Shown here piece after piece: positions 37,696 to 46,812 of a stretch of 64,000 nucleotides of DNA. The position numbers and the translations under genes are program-made. Positions within the stretch are counted from its first letter, which is position 1, and each line of letters starts with the position of its first letter. The DNA is taken from the NCBI GenBank assembly GCA_016709995.1, contig JADJLQ010000003.1:476724-540723 (forward strand), written 5' to 3'. Under the pieces are notes generated by a model. It was not told the DNA's origin and searched no databases. It saw nothing but the letters and a program-made list of their open reading frames with translations. This DNA is from Saprospiraceae bacterium. GTDB taxonomy: Bacteria > Bacteroidota > Bacteroidia > Chitinophagales > Saprospiraceae.

Positions 37696-39348
37696 CTACT
37701 TTATTACGTTAATCTGCACTGATGGTATTAATCTCACAGGACCCAGCAATCCGGCAGGTTCAACATGCCAGGGCTCAGCTTTAACTTTAGGTGTGGATCC
37801 ATCAGACCTTATATTTGTTCTGGTAAATTTCTTATCCTCTGGAAGGTTTGCATCCCCACTAAGTCGGTTGATCCACAAGTTCATCACCTCGATCTTGACT
37901 ACATTAGATCCTGGTTTAAGAAATGAAGTGATGTCAGTCATGAAAGGAGGCTTCCAGAGCACAGCCGCTGACCGGTCATTCACAAATACTTCCGCCAGTT
38001 CGCGAACATCTCCTAAATCCAGGTATACACTGCGTCCCGAACCAAGCCAGTCTTCGGGAACGTAAATAGTTTTGATATAAGATCCCAAACCTGAATAGTA
38101 CTTTACGCCTGCGTCTCCATGCTCTGTCCATGAAATAAGTTTCGGCAGCTTGATCTCTGTCGGAGCACCCCAATTAGGATCAAAATTTACAGTCCAATCA
38201 TCATCTAATACTATTGGCGCAGGCAAATTATCAATCTTAAAAGGCACTTTTTGCCCTTTGATATCCTTCAGCAAATATTGTCCATTCTGCCAGCTTTGAA
38301 TAGTAGCTATTTTATTATTTACATTTATAACCTGCTCAACAGGAAGATCCTCCTTGTTAATCGCTTCATTCGGGATTAAAGATGAAATACTTCCTGATAA
38401 AGATTTGTCTTCAAAGACAAAGAAAACGGAACCACCCGGTGGTAGAGCAAGTGGCAGGCTGGTTCCTCCCGCCAAAGTTTTGTAGACGAACTGGTCTTTC
38501 ATGGCACCGTCTGCCGGATCCCATAAATGAGGTGTCCTGTTTTTCACACGAAACAAACATTCCATCTTTACCCAATTTTGCGTTTTATTTCTTAAAAAAT
38601 ATATATCTGCATTTTTTAAACGCCTGTGTATATAATCCAGGCTGGTATCATTTTTAAAAGGTTGACATGAAAAATCAGGTAAGACCGACTGTTTGGCAAG
38701 CCATTGTTCAGGAGTATACCCCCAAACTATCTTTCCTTTCCCGTAATTCTTATACTTTATGGTGGTTCTGTCGCTATCTCCCCACATCTTCTCAGCCAAT
38801 GCACGCAGCCTGGCTGTCCTTGACTTATATTCCTGCATACCGGGAACCTCAGATGGCTTAGGCCCTATGACTGTTGCGCCATCGGAAACCAGTTTCTCAA
38901 GTTTTTGCAAAACTTCAAGTGGAATGTTATGCTGATCAGGAAGGACAAGTATGCGATAGGTCATACCATCAGGAAGCATAATCCGGCCGTCTTTGACTGA
39001 CATCCGATTTAATATTACCTCAGTATTTACAACATCATAATCGTAACCAGCGCCCAGACCATTTATCAGGGGTTTTTCAGGAACGTTATGATACAAAGGC
39101 CAAAAATTAGGGGACTGATCACCATAATAATAGGCAACATCTGCAACAAATAAACCTTGCTGAAGCATATAGCAGCAACGAGCTAAATAATCCATAAATG
39201 GTTTTAGCTTCGGCCAAAACACAACTTGCGGATTCATGTCTATTCCTGCATGATAGGAGCGACCGGGATATCCTGCCTCTAGCGGTGAATGGGCAAATCC
39301 ATGATAGGTAATACGGTTAAGTCCTTCACAAAATGCTCTGTCCACCAA
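37696..39348 (-). CDS. GH106 alpha-L-rhamnosidase, C-terminal part (frameshifted gene)
   Basis: This part continues the GH106 gene at 39279-40670. It contains LVDRAFCEGLNRITYHGFAH, matching the paralogue at 46813-49695 (IAFCEGLNQVVFHTFAH), then YDYDVVNTEVILNRM, VIGPKP and the galactose-binding-like C-terminal domain (VYLDLGDVRELAEVFVNDR, NLWINRLSGDANLPED). One base is missing in the A/T run at plus-strand 39347-39353. With it restored, TLKNLVDRAF is continuous. Confidence 0.88.
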   Translation of the reverse strand: MVDRAFCEGLNRITYHGFAHSPLEAGYPGRSYHAGIDMNPQVVFWPKLKPFMDYLARCCYMLQQGLFVADVAYYYGDQSPNFWPLYHNVPEKPLINGLGAGYDYDVVNTEVILNRMSVKDGRIMLPDGMTYRILVLPDQHNIPLEVLQKLEKLVSDGATVIGPKPSEVPGMQEYKSRTARLRALAEKMWGDSDRTTIKYKNYGKGKIVWGYTPEQWLAKQSVLPDFSCQPFKNDTSLDYIHRRLKNADIYFLRNKTQNWVKMECLFRVKNRTPHLWDPADGAMKDQFVYKTLAGGTSLPLALPPGGSVFFVFEDKSLSGSISSLIPNEAINKEDLPVEQVINVNNKIATIQSWQNGQYLLKDIKGQKVPFKIDNLPAPIVLDDDWTVNFDPNWGAPTEIKLPKLISWTEHGDAGVKYYSGLGSYIKTIYVPEDWLGSGRSVYLDLGDVRELAEVFVNDRSAAVLWKPPFMTDITSFLKPGSNVVKIEVMNLWINRLSGDANLPEDKKFTRTNIRSDGSTPKVKAEPWHVEPAGLLGPVRLIPSVQINVIK

Positions 39349-40670
39349 TTTTTAAGTGTGAATGGACCATCTCTCCAACGACGCCACGTAGTCCAGGATT
39401 CAGCATCGACATAGGGCTTTCCATAAATATGTGCTGCACTGGCGATTTCTTTGACTAAGAAAAGATTTCTGGGATTTCCTAGCCAGAACTCTCCGCGCGG
39501 AATTCCTACATTCCCCAATGCTTTTAATGCATCTACCGGATTGGTATCCCAAAACGGCGATCCAGGTCCCCCGGCTTCGGCAGTAAGCTGTAGCCCATAT
39601 TCGGCGCAAATTTCACTTCCGGTTTTATAATGACTAAATATTAAAAGATCACTAACCGTTTTTTGGTAATCATATTGAAATCTTTTACTCTCAGCATCAT
39701 CCTTTATAGTCCATCCCAACAGAACAGGTAACCAGGCAACAGGATCGTAACCATGATGTTCCCGGAACCAATTACCAAATTTTGAAGTCCACTGAATACC
39801 GTCGAATAACTCCATACTATCGTCATCCAAAGTTTTTAATGGGGAATTGGGGTCACCACCCTTTTTTAGACCCAATTTGTTGATAATATATTTAAAGTGA
39901 AACTTAGTTGCCTCCGGATCAAGGAAATCGATGAACAACCCTTTTGAATTTGGGCTTGCAGCAATCAATTGCTGACCATTGTTACTACAGACAAAGCGAA
40001 CAACGTGCCACTTTCCTTTAGGGGGGCTCCATTTCAATTTTCCATCTTTGAACTTTTCGCTGAGATTTAATACATCAGAAAGATCAGGAATAAGCTTATC
40101 CTCATTGCTGGGCCATGCAAGAACGGCAACATCCAGATACCATTTGGGCAGACCATCCGGCCCTTTGGGACAATTGAGTGGGACATCAGGAAAGGGAAGT
40201 ATCTGACTGACTTGATCGGGACCAGTAATCACAATACTCGCAGAAAAAAGGTTCTTACTGGCCATGTCCGGAGGTACCCACGTACCACCGGAATTCCAGC
40301 CACTGGCGCAGACCAATCCAAGATCCATGTCCAACCGTTCAGCTTCTTTCATGGAGTGATGAATAAAATTCACAGACTCGGTACCCATAAATGGCGGCCC
40401 GACAGGAACAAATCCATTTGGATTTCTCATGGCTTCTGTGTCCCACATTAACAAGCCACCAAGTCCTTTGGCTTTTGCCTCTTCCAGATCACGGGTTAAA
40501 CTGGCATTCGACACAGCACAGTTCAACCAGTCCCAATAAGCCCGTGGCCTGGCTTCTTTGCCTGGATCTCTGAATCCTTTAATAAGGCCAGGATACTGTG
40601 CTTCTGTATGACAACAGTATGCAAACATTGCCACCAAAATGGCTGCCACTTTCTTCAAATTATAATTCAT
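39279..40670 (-). CDS. GH106 alpha-L-rhamnosidase, N-terminal part (frameshifted gene)
   Basis: GH106 enzymes are calcium-dependent inverting alpha-L-rhamnosidases. This part has a leader (1-24, ending HTEAQ) and the barrel start with RAYWDWLNCAVSNASLTRDL, GGLLMWDTEAM, CASGWNSGGTWV and ESWTTWRRWRDGPFTLK. It loses frame after FTLKN and reads WWTEHFVKDL to a false stop. The joined gene would give about 990 residues, like the 960-residue paralogue. It is flanked downstream by the DUF3863-like gene and upstream by a sulfatase. Confidence 0.9.
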   Translation of the reverse strand: MNYNLKKVAAILVAMFAYCCHTEAQYPGLIKGFRDPGKEARPRAYWDWLNCAVSNASLTRDLEEAKAKGLGGLLMWDTEAMRNPNGFVPVGPPFMGTESVNFIHHSMKEAERLDMDLGLVCASGWNSGGTWVPPDMASKNLFSASIVITGPDQVSQILPFPDVPLNCPKGPDGLPKWYLDVAVLAWPSNEDKLIPDLSDVLNLSEKFKDGKLKWSPPKGKWHVVRFVCSNNGQQLIAASPNSKGLFIDFLDPEATKFHFKYIINKLGLKKGGDPNSPLKTLDDDSMELFDGIQWTSKFGNWFREHHGYDPVAWLPVLLGWTIKDDAESKRFQYDYQKTVSDLLIFSHYKTGSEICAEYGLQLTAEAGGPGSPFWDTNPVDALKALGNVGIPRGEFWLGNPRNLFLVKEIASAAHIYGKPYVDAESWTTWRRWRDGPFTLKNWWTEHFVKDLTVLPIMDLPIHR

Positions 40671-40762
40671 AACCTATGGTTCAATTCTAAATACCATTTC
40701 TTAATTGTCCTTTAAACCTGGATGCAGCAGCGTACCGATTGATTATTTTTTTTACCCTGCCC

Positions 40763-41518
40763 CTATTTATTTCTGTTAAGATAAATATCAATATACTTTT
40801 TATCTAACTCCTCGGAATCCTTGTATTTCACTCGTAGCTTTTTTAGCTCCTGATGTAGTTTAGAAACTATAGCTGCATAAGCGGGATCATTGTACACATT
40901 GGTCATTTCCTGTGGATCTTTTTTTCGGTCATATAACTCCCATTCATCTACATCATAATAGAAATGAACTAACTTGTATTCTTTAGTCACTATGCCATAA
41001 TGTCGTTTGACCATGTGCTCTGCCGGGTATTCATAGTAATGATAGTACACAGCCTCACGGTCCCAATGTTTTGTATCACCTTTCAAAAGTGGAACCAGGC
41101 TTTTTCCTTGCATATCTCCGGGAGCCTCTATTTGTGCTGCTTCTAAAAAAGTTTGTGCAAAGTCAAGATTCTGAACCATCTCATCATTCGTAGTGCCTGC
41201 GGTGATGACATGAGGCCAGCGGATCAACAATGGGGTTTTAAAAGATTCATTGTAGATAAATCTTTTATCAAACCAACCATGCTCTCCAAGATAAAACCCC
41301 TGATCAGAAGTATAAATGACGATAGTATTTTCAGCCAATCCACTTTCATCCAGGTAATTTAATACCCTTCCAACATTATCATCGACGGAAGAAATACAAC
41401 CCAGGTAATCTTGCATATAGCGTTGATATTTCCAGCTTGCTTTTTCCTTCTCACTCATAGATAGCCAATGTGCTTTGAAATCATTTGAAATCGAATCTAA
41501 TATTGGTTGATATAAAAG
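40763..41518 (-). CDS. S1-family sulfatase, C-terminal part (frameshifted gene)
   Basis: This frame carries the second half of the sulfatase at 41658-42380. It reads LLYQPILDSISNDFKAHWLS, then IVIYTSDQGFYLGEHGWFDK (metal-ligand DQG) and the small C-terminal subdomain (YYHYYEYPAEHMVKRHYG, WELYDRKKDPQEMTN). Two one-base deletions separate the halves: one in the T-run at 41519-41522 and one in the A-run at 41705-41709. The middle (DDYKNRGSAAKTAKM...) is readable in a third frame between them. Confidence 0.85.
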   Translation of the reverse strand, partial: LLYQPILDSISNDFKAHWLSMSEKEKASWKYQRYMQDYLGCISSVDDNVGRVLNYLDESGLAENTIVIYTSDQGFYLGEHGWFDKRFIYNESFKTPLLIRWPHVITAGTTNDEMVQNLDFAQTFLEAAQIEAPGDMQGKSLVPLLKGDTKHWDREAVYYHYYEYPAEHMVKRHYGIVTKEYKLVHFYYDVDEWELYDRKKDPQEMTNVYNDPAYAAIVSKLHQELKKLRVKYKDSEELDKKYIDIYLNRNK

Positions 41519-41657
41519 TTTTGTTCCTCATTCATACGAGTATATTCGCTTTCCTCGAAATAACTCCTGTTTCTTGGATCATCGAGAATGCCCATTTCGC
41601 CAATGTCTTCAGGAAGCACCTTATTGTCATAACTAAGGAGCATTTCATTGGATATGG

Positions 41658-42380
41658 TCATTTTAGCGGTCTTTGCAGCACTGCCCCTGTTTTTATAATC
41701 ATCGAAAAAGTTTCAGGTTCGGGAAACACTTTCTTAGAAAACAACTTGAATTTTTCAGGACTTGGCCACCATGAACGGTGGGGAGCCTTGTGGAGGTACA
41801 TCATCAAAAAAGGTTTTTCTTTATCCCTTTTTTTATCGAGCCAGTCGATAGTCAAATCAGTAATTATATCAGTTACATATCCGGTAATGGTAGTGTCACC
41901 CTTTGGCGTGATAAATTTGGGGTTGATATAGCTTCCCTGGCCTGGTAAAATCATGAAATCATCCACACCCTTTGGATTATTACCAAAGTGAAGCTTACCA
42001 TACATTGCCGTTTGATATCCCGCTTTTTGAAACAATTCAGGAAATGTTTTTTGGGTAGTATCAAATGGCATGATGTTGTCAATCTTACCATTGATGTGTG
42101 TGTGTTTGCCTGTGAGTATAGTAGCCCGGGACGGCGCGCAAATTGAATTGGTAACGCTTGCATTGGTAAATAGCATTCCTCCCTTGGCTATTTTATCAAT
42201 ATTCGGAGTATTTATCAGCCGATTTGAATAGGCACTGATAGCCTGATAGGCATGATCATCAGCCATGATAAATAGAATATTGGGCCTTTTATGATTGTTA
42301 TTCTTTTGAGGTGCCTGACATGACCCAAAGAAGAAAATTAAAACGGCTAACACCGTATGAGGAAATATATTTTTTATCAT
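41658..42380 (-). CDS. S1-family sulfatase, N-terminal part (frameshifted gene, lipoprotein)
   Basis: A lipoprotein leader (FFFGSC, Cys21) is followed by the metal site NILFIMADDHAYQAISAY and the formylglycine motif CAPSR (81-85) with ATILTGKHTH, then YMYLHKAPHR-type residues. The LGEHGWFDK and YLHKAPH pattern resembles glucosamine-6-sulfatase-like (S1_11-type) enzymes. With both missing bases restored the protein is about 540 residues, usual for sulfatases. The bases are probably lost in homopolymers by sequencing, otherwise the gene is dead. Confidence 0.87.
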   Translation of the reverse strand: MIKNIFPHTVLAVLIFFFGSCQAPQKNNNHKRPNILFIMADDHAYQAISAYSNRLINTPNIDKIAKGGMLFTNASVTNSICAPSRATILTGKHTHINGKIDNIMPFDTTQKTFPELFQKAGYQTAMYGKLHFGNNPKGVDDFMILPGQGSYINPKFITPKGDTTITGYVTDIITDLTIDWLDKKRDKEKPFLMMYLHKAPHRSWWPSPEKFKLFSKKVFPEPETFSMIIKTGAVLQRPLK

Positions 42381-42415
42381 TTTTTATTTTTTATCTATTA
42401 ACCCAAGAGAAGGTA

Positions 42416-43886
42416 TTAATTTTTTTTCGAAACTGTAATGATGTATTCTCCCTCACTCAATTTAAAACGACCCGTTTGCAGCCCTTCAATCTTTTTTGAT
42501 TCGATATTGCCATGTTTACGTTTAATTTCTATTTTTTGGTATTGATTAAGGGAAAGAATAACATTTGCAATACTTGAACCAGGAATGGTCATTTCGTATT
42601 GATAGAGCCCCCCCTTTCCTCTTCTCCAATTAGATACAATTTTTCCATGGGGAGAATTATAAGTGCAGTTAACATACTCCAGTCTCTTTGGGATTGAAGG
42701 AGCCAGCGTAAACTCTTTAAATCCAGGTGATTCGGGATCAGGTCGAATCCCACCCAGCCAACGGTAATACCATTCTGTGACTGTTCCGAACATGGGATGA
42801 CAATTGGAGAAAGTATTGTCGCTCTCCTGCCATGTTTCCCAAATAGTTGTTGCTCCCTGATTGATCATATAGCCCCAACCCGGATAGGTAGTACTGTTGA
42901 CAATTTCAAAAACTGAGTCAGGAGAAATGAATTCGGAAATAGTTTCCAGAACATATTTGGTACCAAAAATGCCTGTATTAAAATGTCCTGAGGGACCGTT
43001 TCGGACCGCATTTAATAAGGAATACGTTGCTGCACCTATTTCTTCAGCAGGTACTATTCCATGATAAAGTAATGTTGAGAATAGAGTTTGCCGATTGATT
43101 TCTTCACTTACCGGACGATCCCAAAATTTAGCTTTGACTTTTGTTACGAGCCTATCAGATAGTTGCCTATACTTATTTTCTTTTTCTTTATCTCCCATAA
43201 GTGAAGCAAATTTCTGCATGATGCGAGCACATTGAATGTAATGACAGGTGCCCGTCAATTGAACCGGAACCGGTGCCAGCGATTCATGATCACTAAGGCC
43301 TTGGTCCACCATTCCTTCCGGATGAATCCTGGCAACTTTATCCATCCATTGGTTATTCAATGCATAAAGTTCTTTGATAATCCCGGTATCGTTGTAGTAG
43401 AGATAAAGGTAATACTGGGTGGTCAGGAATGCTGACTCCCAGCTAATCCCACAGTATTTTATTCCTACAAAAGGTGCTGTATCCACAAATGAAGAGTCAT
43501 TCATGGCATCAACCCAATCATATATCGTTTTGCGATAAAACGCCTGCATATCAAAATTGTAAATGAATGACTCACTGGTAGCATTCAGGTCTCCCCCATA
43601 TCCGAATTTCTCTCTTGCAGCACAATCGGATTGAACACTTACCAGGTTTGAAAGAAATGTCCGTTCAGTAGCCTTTTGAATTGAATTCAATAGTGCTGAA
43701 GAACTGGTGAAACTATTGTTATCGGTCACGTTAGTGTGAATGGCCAGTCCTTTAATATCTGACAATCCAGGTTTTGATTTTAATCCAACAATCTCTATAT
43801 ATCTGTAAACATGGTATGTAAACTCAGGTTGGAACCAGGCATTTGGGTTATTACCAATAATGTAGCTATCTGTTTGCCAGGTAATA
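42416..43886 (-). CDS. GH78-type alpha-L-rhamnosidase, C-terminal part (frameshifted gene)
   Basis: This frame continues the GH78 gene at 43887-44834. It begins with GIGGPGAPDITWQTDSYIIG after the frameshift, and has the catalytic acidic motif SDCAAREKFGYGGD with the barrel (GISWESAFLTTQYYLYLYY, VDQGLSDHESLAPVPVQLTG, GATTIWETWQESDNTFSNCH). It closes with the C-terminal beta-domain. One extra A is present in the A-run at 43914-43919 (plus-strand T). Confidence 0.88.
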
Positions 43887-44834
43887 TCAGGTGCCCCGGG
43901 GCCACCTATTCCCTTTTTTGATCTGACCGATGACAGTGGTCATTGGATTTAAGGTTCCATCGTCATAAACTCGTTCGCCAAATCTAAAAGATATGGTATC
44001 ACCCAGACTACCAGACAGTTTTATTTTATAAGTCCCGGCAAAATTTACCCCCATATCTATAATCCAAATTCCTGTACCAGGAGAATAAACCTTTACCGGT
44101 GTAATTTCTTCAGTGATCTGAACCGAAGGAAAAAAAGCTTTTTGCAGCTTTCCACCCGGCTTATTTCCGATTTTTGCTAACTTCCATAAACGTTCATCAA
44201 AACCGAAAAGGTCCCAACCTTTTAACTCCTTTCGTGCGTCATAAGCCACACCCAGATAAACACTATTTTTTCTAATGGGACCATAACTGTATTTCCACGT
44301 AGTATCTGAAATTATCTCTCTCGAGGTACCATTCTTGTAATTAATAACTAATTTGGCTAAAAATGCAGGTTTCCCAACTGTAAGGTCATTTCTCAAATTC
44401 CAGCGGCCCCACTTTCTAAGAGGCAAAGGGTTATAAAATCCATTACCGAGAGACACGCCCAGGCAGTTGCCCCCATTATCTATCAGGGAAGTAACATCGT
44501 ATTCGGAATAATATATTCTTTTACTGAAATCGGTCCAGGCAGGATCGAGTACATTCTTTCCTAAGCGCTTACCATTCAATGAGGCATGGTAATAACCCGC
44601 TGCTGTTATGCATAATTTGGCTTTCTCCACTGAATTATTTACAGTAAATTCTTTTCGGAAAAGCGGAGATGGGTGATCAAGATAAAACAAGGAGTCGGTA
44701 GTAGGCAATTCACTTGCATCTGTAATCCATTGAGCATGCTGAAGCTCGATCTGACCTGAATTCTCTAGTCCTTTTTCACTTCTAGGGAGGATAAAAAGGG
44801 AAAGGAGAGTGATAATTATTTTGAAATTTGACAT
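43887..44834 (-). CDS. GH78-type alpha-L-rhamnosidase, N-terminal part (frameshifted gene)
   Basis: The leader MSNFKIIITLLSLFILPRSE is followed by the GH78 N-terminal sandwich (SPLFRKEFTVNNSVEKAKLC, HASLNGKRLGKNVLDPAWTD, NCLGVSLGNGFYNPLPLRKW). It ends early at GNRWPRGT because of one extra base near 43914-43919. The joined enzyme would have about 805 residues, shorter than the 977-residue GH78 at 30922 and clearly a different subtype (SDCAAREKFGYGGD against TDDTQRPERQGWGAD). Both remove rhamnose. Confidence 0.88.
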   Translation of the reverse strand: MSNFKIIITLLSLFILPRSEKGLENSGQIELQHAQWITDASELPTTDSLFYLDHPSPLFRKEFTVNNSVEKAKLCITAAGYYHASLNGKRLGKNVLDPAWTDFSKRIYYSEYDVTSLIDNGGNCLGVSLGNGFYNPLPLRKWGRWNLRNDLTVGKPAFLAKLVINYKNGTSREIISDTTWKYSYGPIRKNSVYLGVAYDARKELKGWDLFGFDERLWKLAKIGNKPGGKLQKAFFPSVQITEEITPVKVYSPGTGIWIIDMGVNFAGTYKIKLSGSLGDTISFRFGERVYDDGTLNPMTTVIGQIKKGNRWPRGT

Positions 44835-44933
44835 TTTATTTGCTTTCTTGATTTTCTTAATGAGATCACTTGTTATTTTAAGATAGAATTGAATTTATTT
44901 TTATACTACGCTTATCATTTAATCAGTTCGTAT

Positions 44934-46796
44934 TTACTGGTGGGCCTCATCAAATACCGTTCTGGTGATTTCGTACAATAACTGTTTTCCTTCATTAATC
45001 ACATCAGCCGCCGACCGGTTATTCAAAGTTTTACTGTTAAATGTATTCAGAAAATCGTTTAGTTTTTCCCTGGCAGTAACCGCTTTAGCTGATGTATTCT
45101 CAGCCAGCTCTTCCCGAAGTATTCTTATCTTTTCATAATCCTGAATTCCTTCCCTGAGTCTCTCAAAACGGAATGAACTGTATGCCTCTGGATAAATCAG
45201 GTAGGTATCACCACTCGGCCACTTAGTATATCTTGAATCATTTACCGGATTTTCAGGCCAGCTGTTATACGCCCACCTTAAAAAGCCATCAAATCCCTTC
45301 GCGGCTGCAAACCAACCTTCATAACAGGATTCTGAAGGAGGGGAAAAGGTGAAATTATTCGGTTTGGGAATACCACAAGCAACATAATAGGTTGTTTTAA
45401 GACCTGAATTTTTTCGATTTTCAATAACCTTTCCGGCAATACTATCCGCGTGTCTCCAGTTGGAACTAAAATCATATATGGACGAATTAATTTGTTCATA
45501 ATAAAATCCAGCCATGGTGATTTTTAATTCAGGTACAGTTTGCTTTAAAAAAGTGAACATATTTTTCATTTCTTCCTCCTCCCGCTCATCCAGGGCCAGG
45601 CTGGTTATGTCCAGCCAGTTCTTTTTAATTAAGTGAGTTCTGAAGTCAAGTAGAAATCCACGCCATAGATTTTCATAGTCAAACGTGCCTGGAATGAGTT
45701 CCATGGATACCGTATCAGATTTGTTTTCATCAAACCAGGAGAATATATTCCTCACCGGTACCATGGAGTAACAGTTTATTTGATCTTTAATCCCACACTC
45801 CATAGCCAGGGTCACATACTGATCGAAAACGGAGTAATCATAATTCCAGGTTCCATCCTTTTTCTTTACCCATTGGATCATTGAACCAAAATCATCATAT
45901 CCACCACCTCCATTCCAAGGATCATCAATTATGGTAGTGGTAATACATTTTTGCCCAGCCTCAGCGAGCTTTTTCAATAAGGGGCGTAATAAGTCAAGAT
46001 GTTCCTTTGACCACATTGGCACCTTATGATATCTTGCTACTGCAAATGGATTTTGCCACAAATCCAAATGAAAAGCCCATTTTGATGGTGGTGGTAACTG
46101 CTTATTTTGAACTTCCAAATTAATTGTATGCGTTTCCGTACCGGATACTGATTGCCTGGTAATAATCCCTTTATATATTCCGGAAATTGCATTCGAAGGA
46201 ATGTTCACAGATATCCATACCGGACGGGTACCTGGGGCATCAAACGAGAAGCTGTTTTCTTTGCTCAGCAAATCAGGACTGATATGTGCCGGGACTTTAT
46301 TTTTATCCCTGGGGCCACATGATCCTGAGTGCTCATTTAAGAACTCATCCGACAGAACGTATTGTACAACAGAGATTGAAGTTCCTTCTTTGTCAATTTT
46401 ATTATGATCGTTACTGAAACCGCTTGCTTTTATATTAATGTTTTCTTTATTTCCGGTCGACCATACAAGCAACATACAACTAACCCGTTCGCCCTTCCAC
46501 CCCTGAAGCTTTATTGATGCCGCAATATTTCCCGGAGGAGGAATGCTTTTTGAATAGGCAATATCAATGGATCCGAAACCTGAGTGAATACCGGGGTTTA
46601 CATTTTTCCAAACTGATATACCATATTTGTCAGGATCTGCAGGTTCATATCCTTGTCCTGTTTGCTGCTTATGACTACAAGACAATACGAAAACTAAAAA
46701 CAGAACAAGTATGCCTTCGGAAACACTTTTTAATATTGTAATTTGGAAATGCTTCTTTTTTCTTAGCGTGATATAATTCCCTGGATTATGCGGCAT
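44934..46796 (-). CDS. GH123/DUF4091-like glycoside hydrolase lipoprotein
   Basis: A 620-residue lipoprotein; the hydrophobic stretch 28-40 ends VFVLSC (Cys40) after an unusually long charged lead-in (NYITLRKKKHFQ), so the true start could be internal. After an N-terminal beta-domain (60-230) comes a TIM barrel with AFHLDLWQNPFAVARYHKVP, TTTIIDDPWNGGGGYDDFG and LALDEREEEEM (Asp403-Glu404, the GH123 pair for substrate-assisted catalysis). Next is the DUF4091 tail YLIYPEAYSSFRFERLREGI. GH123 members cut beta-GalNAc; others in this family have unknown substrates. It lies 16 bp after the GH106 gene. Confidence 0.75.
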   Translation of the reverse strand: MPHNPGNYITLRKKKHFQITILKSVSEGILVLFLVFVLSCSHKQQTGQGYEPADPDKYGISVWKNVNPGIHSGFGSIDIAYSKSIPPPGNIAASIKLQGWKGERVSCMLLVWSTGNKENINIKASGFSNDHNKIDKEGTSISVVQYVLSDEFLNEHSGSCGPRDKNKVPAHISPDLLSKENSFSFDAPGTRPVWISVNIPSNAISGIYKGIITRQSVSGTETHTINLEVQNKQLPPPSKWAFHLDLWQNPFAVARYHKVPMWSKEHLDLLRPLLKKLAEAGQKCITTTIIDDPWNGGGGYDDFGSMIQWVKKKDGTWNYDYSVFDQYVTLAMECGIKDQINCYSMVPVRNIFSWFDENKSDTVSMELIPGTFDYENLWRGFLLDFRTHLIKKNWLDITSLALDEREEEEMKNMFTFLKQTVPELKITMAGFYYEQINSSIYDFSSNWRHADSIAGKVIENRKNSGLKTTYYVACGIPKPNNFTFSPPSESCYEGWFAAAKGFDGFLRWAYNSWPENPVNDSRYTKWPSGDTYLIYPEAYSSFRFERLREGIQDYEKIRILREELAENTSAKAVTAREKLNDFLNTFNSKTLNNRSAADVINEGKQLLYEITRTVFDEAHQ

Positions 46797-46812
46797 TTAA
46801 TTATTCATTATT